DNA of 43,925 nucleotides from a virus: IMG/VR virus record IMGVR_UViG_3300025646_007434, positions 1 to 43,925 of that record, one strand, 5' to 3'. The position numbers and the translations under genes were made by a program. Each line of letters begins with the position of its first letter. Positions within the stretch are counted from its first letter, which is position 1. Below the pieces are notes generated by a model, which saw only the letters and a list, made by a program, of their open reading frames with translations, made no database searches and was not told where the DNA came from. This document shows, one piece after another, positions 14,711-22,980 of this stretch.

Positions 14711-15660
14711 AACACTTTTTTGTAAATTTCCATTAATTCAATAGTTCTATTATACCAACTATAATTTTTTCCAGTTTGGATAGCAGCTGATGTATAATCA
14801 TCCCATCTATTTAAGATATCATCAATGCCTTCACTCATTCTAAACACATTTCGAGGGGCTCTCCACATTCCTAAAAAATCAGTTTCCATTTCAATCCACC
14901 CAACAATAGGTAATCCACAAGCTGCTGCTTCTAACAATGTAAGGTTAGGGTGTCCTGCTTCCAACTCTGAAGGGTGGAGGAATATATCGTGTTCGTGATA
15001 GATTCTGCGTAAGGTTTTATTATCAGGTTCCCAAACAATTTTCAATTTAGAATAATTAAATGCCCAGAGATTTTCATTAAACCAATTTTCATTATTTCTA
15101 GGACCTACTATAGTAATAGGTAAACTTCTCCCCATAGCTAAACCAATCCCGTAAGCAAAACCTTTTCGGTCGTGGCCATTTTTACCCCCCATTCCGTTAT
15201 TAGCTAACATCAATAATTTAGGTTCAGTAGGTTTTGGTTTATTTTTAATTAGAGGGTAAAATTCGTTATTATTAACCCCATGAGCGAAATATAAACATTT
15301 AGGGTGGTTAAAATATTCTACTAACCATTTAGCGGGCATTAAAGAAACTAAAGAACCATCAATAGCTTCTAAATTTTCTTTGTAGGTATGAGAGTCTTTT
15401 CCATAGTACCAAACATGGTGATCATGAATTTGATAAATGTAAGGAATACCTCTATTTTTTAATTCAATAGCTAAGTTAGCAACATGACAATGTACTATAT
15501 CATATTCACCTGGGTTGATATGTCCTGCTAATTTGTGGGTTGATTGGTGACCTAAGGCACGTTGATTGGTTTCAAATTCCCAAATAATTTTTTCAATAGC
15601 CCCCCAGTTTTTAGGAGGAATATCTAAACCGCAAGCGGGATCTACATGGCATATTTTCAT
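14707..15660 (-). CDS. Glycosyltransferase, GT4-like (GT-B fold)
   Basis: This 317-residue protein begins MKICHVDPACGLDIPPKNWG, the N-terminal strand and Gly loop of GT-B enzymes. It has YDIVHCHVANLAIELKNRGI as the second Rossmann part and the C-terminal donor-binding region HDIFLHPSELEAGHPNLTLL. The E-x7-E signature of family GT4 follows (E...LLEAAACGLPIVG). It is shorter than most GT4 members, with a reduced linker, but both lobes are present. No membrane segment is visible, so it acts in the cytoplasm. It is coupled by 4-nt overlaps to the FkbM methyltransferase upstream and the heptosyltransferase-like gene downstream. Extending a sugar placed by the downstream enzyme is the natural guess; donor and acceptor are unknown. 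Confidence 0.85.
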   Translation of the reverse strand: MKICHVDPACGLDIPPKNWGAIEKIIWEFETNQRALGHQSTHKLAGHINPGEYDIVHCHVANLAIELKNRGIPYIYQIHDHHVWYYGKDSHTYKENLEAIDGSLVSLMPAKWLVEYFNHPKCLYFAHGVNNNEFYPLIKNKPKPTEPKLLMLANNGMGGKNGHDRKGFAYGIGLAMGRSLPITIVGPRNNENWFNENLWAFNYSKLKIVWEPDNKTLRRIYHEHDIFLHPSELEAGHPNLTLLEAAACGLPIVGWIEMETDFLGMWRAPRNVFRMSEGIDDILNRWDDYTSAAIQTGKNYSWYNRTIELMEIYKKVL

Positions 15661-16259
15661 AAACTTTTATTTTTAGCGTATATCATTCCTAAGTTATAAT
15701 CTTTGTGTATGTGTTCAAAGTTAGTTGCAAAATTATTTTTGCTAAACATTTCTAGTATTTCAAATACTTTATAGTAATTTTCGTAAATATCATGAACTTC
15801 AATAGCAAATTGGTCTATTTTTTTAATATCTTCAGAAGAAGCATTTAATAATAAAGGATATTCCCAATATTCGATATCAACTTTACAAAAATTTACTCTT
15901 CCTAAATTAAACTTATCAAAAATAGTAGGAAAATTATAGTGACCATATTCAAATCTATCACTAATAAAACCTTTTACTTTAGTAACATTATAATCATTAC
16001 GACAATTTAACGAAAGACAATCAAAATAATGGTCTTGAGCTTCAAAAGCATAAACATGATGGGCACCCTTACTTAAAGCATATTTAGTAAAAGCTCCTAC
16101 ATTAGCTCCAAAATCAAGTACAATATCCCCTGGGTGGATTTGGATACCATAACGATCGTATTCATTATCTTCCCATATTTCTTTTTTTACATTACGTAAC
16201 CAATCAGCATCTACATCTGAAGGGAAATATAAGCCATCAATTGATTCAAAATTAGTCAT
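15657..16259 (-). CDS. FkbM-family SAM-dependent methyltransferase
   Basis: This 200-residue protein has the FkbM layout. GDIVLDFGANVGAFTKYAL is the SAM-binding motif I (DxGANxG), followed by HHVYAFEAQ with the acidic residue that binds the ribose. RVNFCKVDIEYWEYPLL matches the family's late KxDIExxE motif, and FAIEVHD is the next strand. FkbM enzymes O-methylate sugar or polyketide hydroxyls, so in this operon it probably caps a glycan on a phage protein (inferred). Its start overlaps the fusion gene upstream by 8 nt, and its end overlaps the GT4 gene by 4 nt. The protein is slightly shorter than the usual 220-280 aa. Confidence 0.88.
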   Translation of the reverse strand: MTNFESIDGLYFPSDVDADWLRNVKKEIWEDNEYDRYGIQIHPGDIVLDFGANVGAFTKYALSKGAHHVYAFEAQDHYFDCLSLNCRNDYNVTKVKGFISDRFEYGHYNFPTIFDKFNLGRVNFCKVDIEYWEYPLLLNASSEDIKKIDQFAIEVHDIYENYYKVFEILEMFSKNNFATNFEHIHKDYNLGMIYAKNKSL

Positions 16260-18972
16260 TTACAAAAATTAAAGGATTATCAGTTCTACCATCTTTTATT
16301 GCTTGTTCTACAATACTAAATCCTGGAAGATGTTTAGTATAAATTTTTTCAGCTGTACCTACTTTTAATTTAGCTACATTACATACCCATAAATCAATAG
16401 CATCCCAAGGAGTTGATTCTAATAAAAATTGAATTTTAGGAATAAATTCTTTATTAATTAAATATGATTGAGCCGGGATAAATGGAGTTACATCTGTATA
16501 AACATCTTCAATTTTAGGACCATTTAAATTTCTATCTTGCCAAGGATTTCCAAAACCTATTATATCTTGAAATTGTTCTTTAGAAATTCGACTAAAACGT
16601 TTTAAATCTTCATACAATTCTTCGTAATTAGAATCAATAATTACATCACCCTCAAAAATTAAAATGTAATCATAATCTTTATTATCCTCGGCCATAATAG
16701 CATTCTTGTGGGCAAGATAACAACCATAGTGTCCCGGAGCAAGTTTATAGTAACCAGGTCTATCCTGAACTACTTCGGGACGAGCACAAGTATCAATAGG
16801 AGGTAAATCTTTCCAAATAACATTTACTCTCTGTTCATAAACAATACCTGTTTTATTACAAAAATCCTTAATACTTTCTATAGAACGAATTTCTTTAGGA
16901 TTAATATCTGGTTCTGTAACCAGATGCATTGCTTTAATTTTCAATTTATCTAAAGAGATTGGTTGAGGAGATTCTCCATACCATTCAAACATTCCATTTA
17001 ATGAAAAATTATTATTTCTGTATTGAGAATCTACAACAATTTCTTTAGTTTCTAAATAAGCATTAGTATCTAAATCATAAATGTCCCATTTAACTTTAAA
17101 TATATCTGAAGATGAGTATGGAACTAAATCTTTTCCACTAAATTTGCTTACTACTTTATAGTCTTCTTGCTTAACAACTTGACCATTTTTTTCTAAAGTA
17201 TATTTAATTAAACGACTATCGTTACTATTAGAAATTTGAACAAATGGAGCAAAGTAATTTGGGATGTTTGTAGGTAATACTGTAAAATATTCTACTCGTG
17301 AATAATCTTTATGAGTAAAAGTTTTACTACATTCAGTTTCAAAAACTTCTTTGGGTTCCCAATGTATGTTAGAAATATTTTTAAACCCATGATACATTAG
17401 ATTTTCTAAGCCATTAGATTCGGCACCCCATAAACTCATTAAATCATCATATTGGTTTGCAGTATCAATTTTAGGTTTAGATAAAAATAGTTCAGGACGA
17501 ATTCCTAAAAACCATGTTGTAATTTGTTTACCTTCTAATGCTTCATTTTCTCCAAAAAAAGCATTTTTAGTATTTAAAATATTACTAATTTTATCAACAT
17601 AAGAAGAATCTTTTAAAATATAGTCATAATTTAAAAAATAAACTTTTTGAATTCCTAATCCCTGTGCTAAAGCTGCTCCATTATAATAGTTAGTATAACA
17701 AGTAGGCCCATGGTATACATCATTATCTTCACCACTTAAAATTACATGAGCTTTAAATTCTGGGGTGCTAACCCAAGAATTAGCATAAAATGTATGTTTT
17801 GTTAAGATATTATTGTTATCATTAATTGAATAATCTACAATATCATCTAATTCTTTTGGAATAGGAATATGTGAGGTTAAAATAACTTTGCGGCCTGTTG
17901 CTTTAACAGCCTGGATACACTCTTTAGTAGTATCGATTATTGCCTTAGTAATAGGATAAGTTGAAATAATAAATGCTTCATCTTTAATATCGTTAACAAT
18001 ATTTTTAGATTCAACTAATCCTAAAGTAGATTTAATTAATTCAGCATTTTTATTTTTATTATCAAAATCTAAATAATTTACATTACTAAATTGATTAAAA
18101 TAATCTAAGTATACTGGAAGATTGTAAATTAAAAGGTTCATGTTCCATGAAATAGATTCACGGATTACTAAAGGCATAGTTTCTTTATCAGTATTTGAAC
18201 CACGTGATGTAAATAAAAACAAATCCATAGCCTTGTAAAAGTTATCTACATCTTTACGTTCATTCCACCAGGTAACATTTGATGGCTTATCGGCCATTAG
18301 TGGTTCCCAATAATCTCTAAAATTATCTGCTTGATTTCCTACACTATGAAATTCAACATCAGGCAGCATTCGGGCATATTCAAAAAATTCTTTTTGATTT
18401 TTACGTGGTGTGAACAGACCAACGTGTAAAACATGCTTTTTATTTGGGTTTAATCCTAAAGCACGTAATGCCTCTTCACGATTAGGACGTTCTTTATATT
18501 CAATAGGATAATAAACTACTTTTTTAGGAACATTGATGTCTTTATATTGTTGAACTTGCCACTCAGATACAAAAAGAAATTTATCAGGAAAAAAAGATTT
18601 ACGAGAAGTATCGTATGAAGAATCATGAGAAGTTTCTACAATAAAATAAGGACGATCAGTCCTGTAAATCTCTTTGGCGATTTCAAAATCCATAAAATAT
18701 TCAGGTATTTCCTCTAAATGGATAATATCCGGCTGAATACTGTTAATTATATGAATTATTTCTGTTTTGTCTTCTCCTAAAACAAAAAATCTATCAGAAG
18801 GTATAAGTTTTTGTAAACGTTCTTTTTGAACTACAAGAACTCCTCCGGTTAAATCATGCCACTCTATAAGATAAATTTCAAATTCATCTTTAATGAGTTC
18901 GATTTTTTTAGTCAAATATTGAGGTAATCCTCCTGTTGATAAGTGAGGAGCAATACAAAGTAATTTTTTCAT
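16252..18972 (-). CDS. Multidomain glycosyltransferase: GT4-like + unknown + beta domain + GT25-like
   Basis: This 906-residue protein joins several units. Residues 1-330 form a GT4-like GT-B enzyme (CIAPHLSTGGLPQYL at the start; HVGLFTPRKNQKEFFEYARM; E-x7-E in KETMPLVIRESISW). Residues about 335-570 form a second alpha/beta domain that begins FIISTYPITKAIIDTTKECI, perhaps an additional GT-A-like unit. Residues about 575-645 are a beta domain with DIFKVKWDIYDLDTNAYLE, which resembles the N-terminal domain of the BAHT-like protein (YFVRWHIQVYDLSTNELVF). Residues 679-905 look like a GT25/LPS-type glycosyltransferase (GCYLAHKNAIMAEDNKDYDY, then ILIFEGD in place of the usual EDD). It heads the glycosylation operon with a distinct upstream motif (18987-19011). 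The multistep layout suggests glycan building on one scaffold. The boundaries are approximate. Confidence 0.8.
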   Translation of the reverse strand: MKKLLCIAPHLSTGGLPQYLTKKIELIKDEFEIYLIEWHDLTGGVLVVQKERLQKLIPSDRFFVLGEDKTEIIHIINSIQPDIIHLEEIPEYFMDFEIAKEIYRTDRPYFIVETSHDSSYDTSRKSFFPDKFLFVSEWQVQQYKDINVPKKVVYYPIEYKERPNREEALRALGLNPNKKHVLHVGLFTPRKNQKEFFEYARMLPDVEFHSVGNQADNFRDYWEPLMADKPSNVTWWNERKDVDNFYKAMDLFLFTSRGSNTDKETMPLVIRESISWNMNLLIYNLPVYLDYFNQFSNVNYLDFDNKNKNAELIKSTLGLVESKNIVNDIKDEAFIISTYPITKAIIDTTKECIQAVKATGRKVILTSHIPIPKELDDIVDYSINDNNNILTKHTFYANSWVSTPEFKAHVILSGEDNDVYHGPTCYTNYYNGAALAQGLGIQKVYFLNYDYILKDSSYVDKISNILNTKNAFFGENEALEGKQITTWFLGIRPELFLSKPKIDTANQYDDLMSLWGAESNGLENLMYHGFKNISNIHWEPKEVFETECSKTFTHKDYSRVEYFTVLPTNIPNYFAPFVQISNSNDSRLIKYTLEKNGQVVKQEDYKVVSKFSGKDLVPYSSSDIFKVKWDIYDLDTNAYLETKEIVVDSQYRNNNFSLNGMFEWYGESPQPISLDKLKIKAMHLVTEPDINPKEIRSIESIKDFCNKTGIVYEQRVNVIWKDLPPIDTCARPEVVQDRPGYYKLAPGHYGCYLAHKNAIMAEDNKDYDYILIFEGDVIIDSNYEELYEDLKRFSRISKEQFQDIIGFGNPWQDRNLNGPKIEDVYTDVTPFIPAQSYLINKEFIPKIQFLLESTPWDAIDLWVCNVAKLKVGTAEKIYTKHLPGFSIVEQAIKDGRTDNPLIFVND

Positions 18973-18986
18973 AGACTATTTTAAAA

Positions 18987-19011
18987 CTATAACTATAATA
19001 TAATAACTTTT
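18987..19011 (-). promoter_or_regulatory. Candidate promoter/leader motif of the glycosylation operon
   Basis: The coding strand reads AAAAGTTATTATATTATAG followed by TTATAG, ending 14 nt before the operon's start codon. It closely matches the sequence upstream of gp32 (309-331) and lacks the WATATKTAT form used by structural genes. Function is inferred from this shared sequence and position. Confidence 0.4.
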
Positions 19012-19034
19012 TGTTAAACATCCAAATTATTTAA

Positions 19035-22000
19035 TTAAGGTTGGTACCAAGCAGGAACATAAAAATCAATACCAGTAATATTAAATACTAACCAACCTGC
19101 TGCTGCTAACCCAGTATTGTCAGGAACTTCAGGTTCAAGGAATCCATACTCACCTGGGTTATTTCGAACTTCTGCGATAGTTGGACAACATGAAGTGCCA
19201 TTAGTACCTGATACTCCAGATCTACCTGCAGTTCCTGCTGTACCACTTGTACTAGATCTACCTGAGGTACCTGCTGAGCCAGTAGAACCTGAACTACCTG
19301 AAGGACCTGATAAAGCATTTATACCACTAGTACCTGTAGAACCACTAGTTCCTGAAGTACCTGAAGTACCTCCTCTACCAGCTGTACCTGAAGTACCTGC
19401 TCTACCTGAAGTACCTGATGAACCTGACCGTCCTGAAGTAGAACCTGAGGAACCATTTGTACCTGACCTACCTGAAGTGCCTGAAGAACCGGCTTTACCA
19501 GCAGTACCATTTGAACCAGAAGTACCTGAAGTAGTACCCGAAGAACCTGATGTTCCGTTTCTACCAGATGTTCCACTAGTTCCCGCCCGACCCGAAGTTC
19601 CTGAAGAGCCTGCTTTACCCGAAGTACCATTTGAACCCGAAGTACCTGAGGTAGTACCTGAGGAACCTGATGTTCCATTTCTACCTGAGGTGCCAGAAGT
19701 ACCTGCTCTACCTGAAGTTCCATTTGAACCAGAAGTACCTGAAGTAGTACCTGAAGAACCAGAAGTACCATTTCGACCAGAGGTACCTGAAGTACCAGAT
19801 TTACCTGATGTACCTGCTGAACCTGAAGTAGCAGATTCTCCTGCTAAACCAGATATACCTGAAGTACCTGTTGAACCAGAAGAACCTGAAGTTCCATTAG
19901 TCCCTGAACGTCCAGCAGTACCTGAAGTGCCAGCACGTCCTGAAGTTCCATTTGAACCAGAAGTACCTGAGGTAGTACCTGAGGAACCTGATGTTCCATT
20001 TCTACCGGATGTACCCGAAGTGCCAGCACGTCCTGAGGTTCCGTTTGAGCCACTTGTACCTGAGGTAGTACCCGAAGAACCTGATGTTCCATTTCTACCT
20101 GAAGTACCTGAAGTGCCAGACCGACCAGAGGTACCTGCTGAACCTGATGAACCTGAAGTACCTGAAGTAGCAGATTCTCCTGATAGACCTGCTATACCTG
20201 AAGTACCTGTTGAACCAGAAGAACCTGAAGTGCCACTAGTTCCTGAACGTCCAGCTGTACCTGAGGTACCTGCTCTACCTGAAGTTCCGTTTGAGCCACT
20301 TGTACCAGATGTAGAACCAGAAGAACCTGAAGTTCCGGCTCGTCCTGCTGTACCTGAAGAACCTGCTTTACCTGAAGTTCCATTTGAGCCAGAAGTACCT
20401 GAGGTAGTACCTGAGGAACCAGAAGTACCATTTCGACCAGAAGTACCCGAAGTGCCAGACCGACCAGAGGTACCTGCTGAACCTGCTGAACCTGATGAAC
20501 CTGAAGTACCTGAAGTAGCAGATTCTCCTGATAGACCTGCTATACCTGAAGTACCTGTTGAACCAGATGTACCTGAAGAACCCGAAGTTCCTGAGCGTCC
20601 AGCTGTACCTGAGGTACCTGCTCTACCTGAGGTTCCTTGTGAACCTGAGCTACCTGATGAACCTGAAGTACCTGCTTTACCTGAGGTGCCGGATGAACCT
20701 GAAGAACCACTTGTACCTGAAGATCCCCTTTTACCAGCAGTACCAGCACTACCTGAAGTACCTGAGGTACCTGAAGCATATGGAACTTCAAAGAAAATAG
20801 TTTGAGTGCAAGAATGCACATTACAAACATCTGTAGTAGGACCACTACAGTTACCATTATAAGTAAAATCGCCATATAAATAAGTAACTTCAACTACAAT
20901 ATCAACTACTGAAAAGTAAATATTATCAACTGTGTAGTAGGCACTTCCACCTCCAACTCCAGATACATTTTCATTACTAACTCTTAGTTTATTTCCTATT
21001 GGGTAGTTTAATATAGAAGATGTAACATTTCCAAAACAACTTTCTTGGTGTAAATAAAATTCAGTAATAGCACTATAAGAGGAAACATCTGTTGAAGCTG
21101 TAGCAGCATTTGCTGGCATAGTTCCTGCACAATCTATAAGATTATAACAGTATCCTACATAATAACTTCCAAATCCACTTGTTCCTGCTGAACCAGAAGT
21201 ACCTGAACTACCTGCTAAACCTGAAGAACCGCTTGAGCCGCTAGCACCTGCTACACCTGAGATACCTGAGGTACCTGTTGAACCAGATGTACCTGAAGAA
21301 CCCGAAGTTCCTGAGCGTCCAGCTGTACCTGAGGTACCTGCTCTACCTGAGGTTCCTTGTGAACCTGAAGAACCTGAACTACCGGAGGTAGCAGATTCTC
21401 CTGATAAGCCTGCTATACCTGAAGTACCTGTACTTCCTGAAGTGCCAGATGAACCTGAGGTACCTGATGAACCTGCGGTACCTGAAGTGCCTGCTCTACC
21501 TGAAGTGCCATTAGCTCCATTTGAACCTGAACTACCTGTACTCCCTGAAGTACCTGAAGTAGCCGATTCTCCTGATAAACCTGCTATACCTGAGGTACCT
21601 GTTGAACCAGATGTACCTGAAGAACCCGAAGTTCCTGAACTTCCAGCTGTACCTGAAGTGCCATTTCTACCTGAAGTTCCTTGTGAACCTGAGCTACCTG
21701 AAGAACCTGAACTACCGGAGGTAGCAGATTCTCCTGATAAGCCTGCTATACCTGAGGTACCTGTTGAACCTGAAGTACCAGAAGAACCTGAAGTACCGGA
21801 TGAGCCAGCTGTACCTGAGGTACCTGCTCTACCTGAAGTTCCTTGTGAACCTGAGCTACCTGAAGAACCTGAACTACCGGAGGTAGCAGATTCTCCTGCT
21901 AGACCAGATATACCACTAGTACCTGTTGAACCTGAAGTACCGCTTGAACCCGCAGTACCCGATGAACCCGCGGTACCTGAAGTACCTGAGCGACCTGAAG

Positions 22001-22874
22001 TGCCATTAGCTCCATTTGAACCTGATGAACCTGTTGAACCTGATGTTCCTGAGGTAGCAGATTCTCCTGATAGACCTGCTATACCTGAGGTACCTGTGCT
22101 TCCTGAAGTACCAGAAGAACCTGAAGTACCGGATGAACCCGCAGTGCCTGAAGTTCCATTTCTACCTGAAGTTCCTTGTGAACCTGAGCTACCTGAACTA
22201 CCAGATGAACCAGAAGTATTTGATTCTCCTGATAGACCTGCTATACCTGAGGTACCTGTGCTTCCTGAAGTACCAGAAGAACCTGAAGAACCTGAGCGAC
22301 CTGAAGTGCCTGAAGTACCTGAACGACCTGAAGTGCCTTGAGAACCCGAACTACCTGAAGAGCCTGAAGAGCCTGAAGTATTTGATTCTCCTGCTAAACC
22401 TGCTATACCTGAAGTACCTGTGCTTCCTGAAGTGCCTGAAGAGCCAGAAGTTCCATTTCTACCAGATGTACCTGATGAACCTGATCTACCATGAGTACCG
22501 CTAGAACCAGATGAACCTGATGATCCACTGGATCTAGCACTACCTGATGTTCCTGAAGATGCTCCTGAACTACCTGATGAACCTGATTCACCTGAGGTTT
22601 TAGTTTCACCCGCACTACCTGAAGTACCTGAAGAGCCAGATTTACCACTTGTACCCGAGGTACCGGATGAACCTGAAGATGAATTTTGTCCACTTGAACC
22701 AGATGATCCATTTAAAGCAGCTGATACCTCAATAGAGATTACTCTACCATCGTCATCAACAGATAAAGCTCTTTGAGCTGAACCTGAAGGAACGCTAAGT
22801 AGAAACAGGTCTTGTTTAAAAACTGATTGACCTGGGGTATCCTGTCTACTGGAAAATTTTCTAGTTTCAGCCAT
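19035..22874 (-). CDS. Collagen-like Gly-X-Ser fibre protein with a Cys-containing internal globular domain
   Basis: This 1279-residue protein has an N-terminal head of 55 residues (MAETRKFSSRQDTPGQSVFK...) that probably attaches to the virion. Gly-X-Y triplets, mostly GSS, GTS, GTA and GRS, run from residue 56 to about 564. A non-repetitive beta-rich domain with six Cys follows (about 565-693; it includes YCYNLIDCAG and DVCNVHSCTQT). Triplets continue to about 1228, then a C-terminal cap of 51 residues begins CCPTIAEVRNN and ends YVPAWYQP. Proline is nearly absent from the triplets. A 54-residue super-repeat (18 triplets, landmark GIAGLSGES) is visible in the first block. It has its own promoter-like motif 25 nt upstream and lies beside the glycosylation operon, so it is a candidate O-glycosylated fibre. 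An appendage or tail-fibre role is inferred. Confidence 0.85.
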   Translation of the reverse strand: MAETRKFSSRQDTPGQSVFKQDLFLLSVPSGSAQRALSVDDDGRVISIEVSAALNGSSGSSGQNSSSGSSGTSGTSGKSGSSGTSGSAGETKTSGESGSSGSSGASSGTSGSARSSGSSGSSGSSGTHGRSGSSGTSGRNGTSGSSGTSGSTGTSGIAGLAGESNTSGSSGSSGSSGSQGTSGRSGTSGTSGRSGSSGSSGTSGSTGTSGIAGLSGESNTSGSSGSSGSSGSQGTSGRNGTSGTAGSSGTSGSSGTSGSTGTSGIAGLSGESATSGTSGSTGSSGSNGANGTSGRSGTSGTAGSSGTAGSSGTSGSTGTSGISGLAGESATSGSSGSSGSSGSQGTSGRAGTSGTAGSSGTSGSSGTSGSTGTSGIAGLSGESATSGSSGSSGSSGSQGTSGRNGTSGTAGSSGTSGSSGTSGSTGTSGIAGLSGESATSGTSGSTGSSGSNGANGTSGRAGTSGTAGSSGTSGSSGTSGSTGTSGIAGLSGESATSGSSGSSGSQGTSGRAGTSGTAGRSGTSGSSGTSGSTGTSGISGVAGASGSSGSSGLAGSSGTSGSAGTSGFGSYYVGYCYNLIDCAGTMPANAATASTDVSSYSAITEFYLHQESCFGNVTSSILNYPIGNKLRVSNENVSGVGGGSAYYTVDNIYFSVVDIVVEVTYLYGDFTYNGNCSGPTTDVCNVHSCTQTIFFEVPYASGTSGTSGSAGTAGKRGSSGTSGSSGSSGTSGKAGTSGSSGSSGSQGTSGRAGTSGTAGRSGTSGSSGTSGSTGTSGIAGLSGESATSGTSGSSGSAGSAGTSGRSGTSGTSGRNGTSGSSGTTSGTSGSNGTSGKAGSSGTAGRAGTSGSSGSTSGTSGSNGTSGRAGTSGTAGRSGTSGTSGSSGSTGTSGIAGLSGESATSGTSGSSGSAGTSGRSGTSGTSGRNGTSGSSGTTSGTSGSNGTSGRAGTSGTSGRNGTSGSSGTTSGTSGSNGTSGRAGTSGTAGRSGTNGTSGSSGSTGTSGISGLAGESATSGSAGTSGKSGTSGTSGRNGTSGSSGTTSGTSGSNGTSGRAGTSGTSGRNGTSGSSGTTSGTSGSNGTSGKAGSSGTSGRAGTSGTSGRNGTSGSSGTTSGTSGSNGTAGKAGSSGTSGRSGTNGSSGSTSGRSGSSGTSGRAGTSGTAGRGGTSGTSGTSGSTGTSGINALSGPSGSSGSTGSAGTSGRSSTSGTAGTAGRSGVSGTNGTSCCPTIAEVRNNPGEYGFLEPEVPDNTGLAAAGWLVFNITGIDFYVPAWYQP
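19192..20785 (-). repeat. Second Gly-X-Ser triplet block of the 1279-aa fibre
   Basis: The DNA is built on a degenerate 9-nt theme (ACTTCAGGT on the coding strand, Thr-Ser-Gly), arranged in longer units with landmarks such as GSTGTSGIAGLSGES and GTTSGTSGSNGTSG. Third-position changes keep the protein period of three, so selection acts on the Gly-X-Y pattern. Confidence 0.85.
21183..22709 (-). repeat. First Gly-X-Ser triplet block of the 1279-aa fibre (54-aa super-repeat)
   Basis: Adjacent copies of a 162-nt unit (54 residues, 18 triplets) begin at each GIAGLxGES landmark. Within each, one triplet starts with Ala or Asn in place of Gly (GES-ATS or GES-NTS). The copies differ by Ser/Thr/Ala and Arg/Asn changes. 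Confidence 0.8.
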
Positions 22875-22899
22875 TCAAGTGGTTATTCATCATTTATCG

Positions 22900-22908
22900 A
22901 TAAATATT
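22900..22908 (-). promoter_or_regulatory. WATATKTAT promoter-like motif, 1279-aa fibre gene
   Basis: The coding strand reads TAATATTTATCGATAAATG, with the motif 25 nt upstream of the start codon and immediately behind the terminator at 22909-22936. Confidence 0.6.
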
Positions 22909-22936
22909 AAAAAATAAAGGGGTATTCTACCCCTTT
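22909..22936 (-). terminator. Terminator after the 604-aa gene
   Basis: A 9-bp stem (AAAGGGGTA / TACCCCTTT) with a 3-nt loop is followed on the coding strand by ATTTTTTAATATTTAT. It closes the three-gene operon that starts with the giant fibre and runs straight into the next promoter-like motif. Confidence 0.85.
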
Positions 22937-22980
22937 TACATTATATAACATAAAATATAATTTTTACACTGCCAAATTTA

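Noticed and set aside
13514-18972. Glycosyltransferases as DNA-modifying enzymes like T4 alpha/beta-glucosyltransferase, or host O-antigen conversion genes
   Set aside because: The BAHT-type enzyme is a protein glycosyltransferase by family, no hydroxymethyl-pyrimidine genes are seen here, and no membrane flippase or acyltransferase typical of seroconversion is present. Not fully excluded.
19117-22504. Long plus-strand open frames coding Pro-Glu-Val-type repeats (up to 562 codons)
   Set aside because: They are the reverse complement of the Thr-Ser-Gly repeat: the 9-nt theme lacks stops on either strand. They have no ribosome site or promoter and no sensible protein composition.
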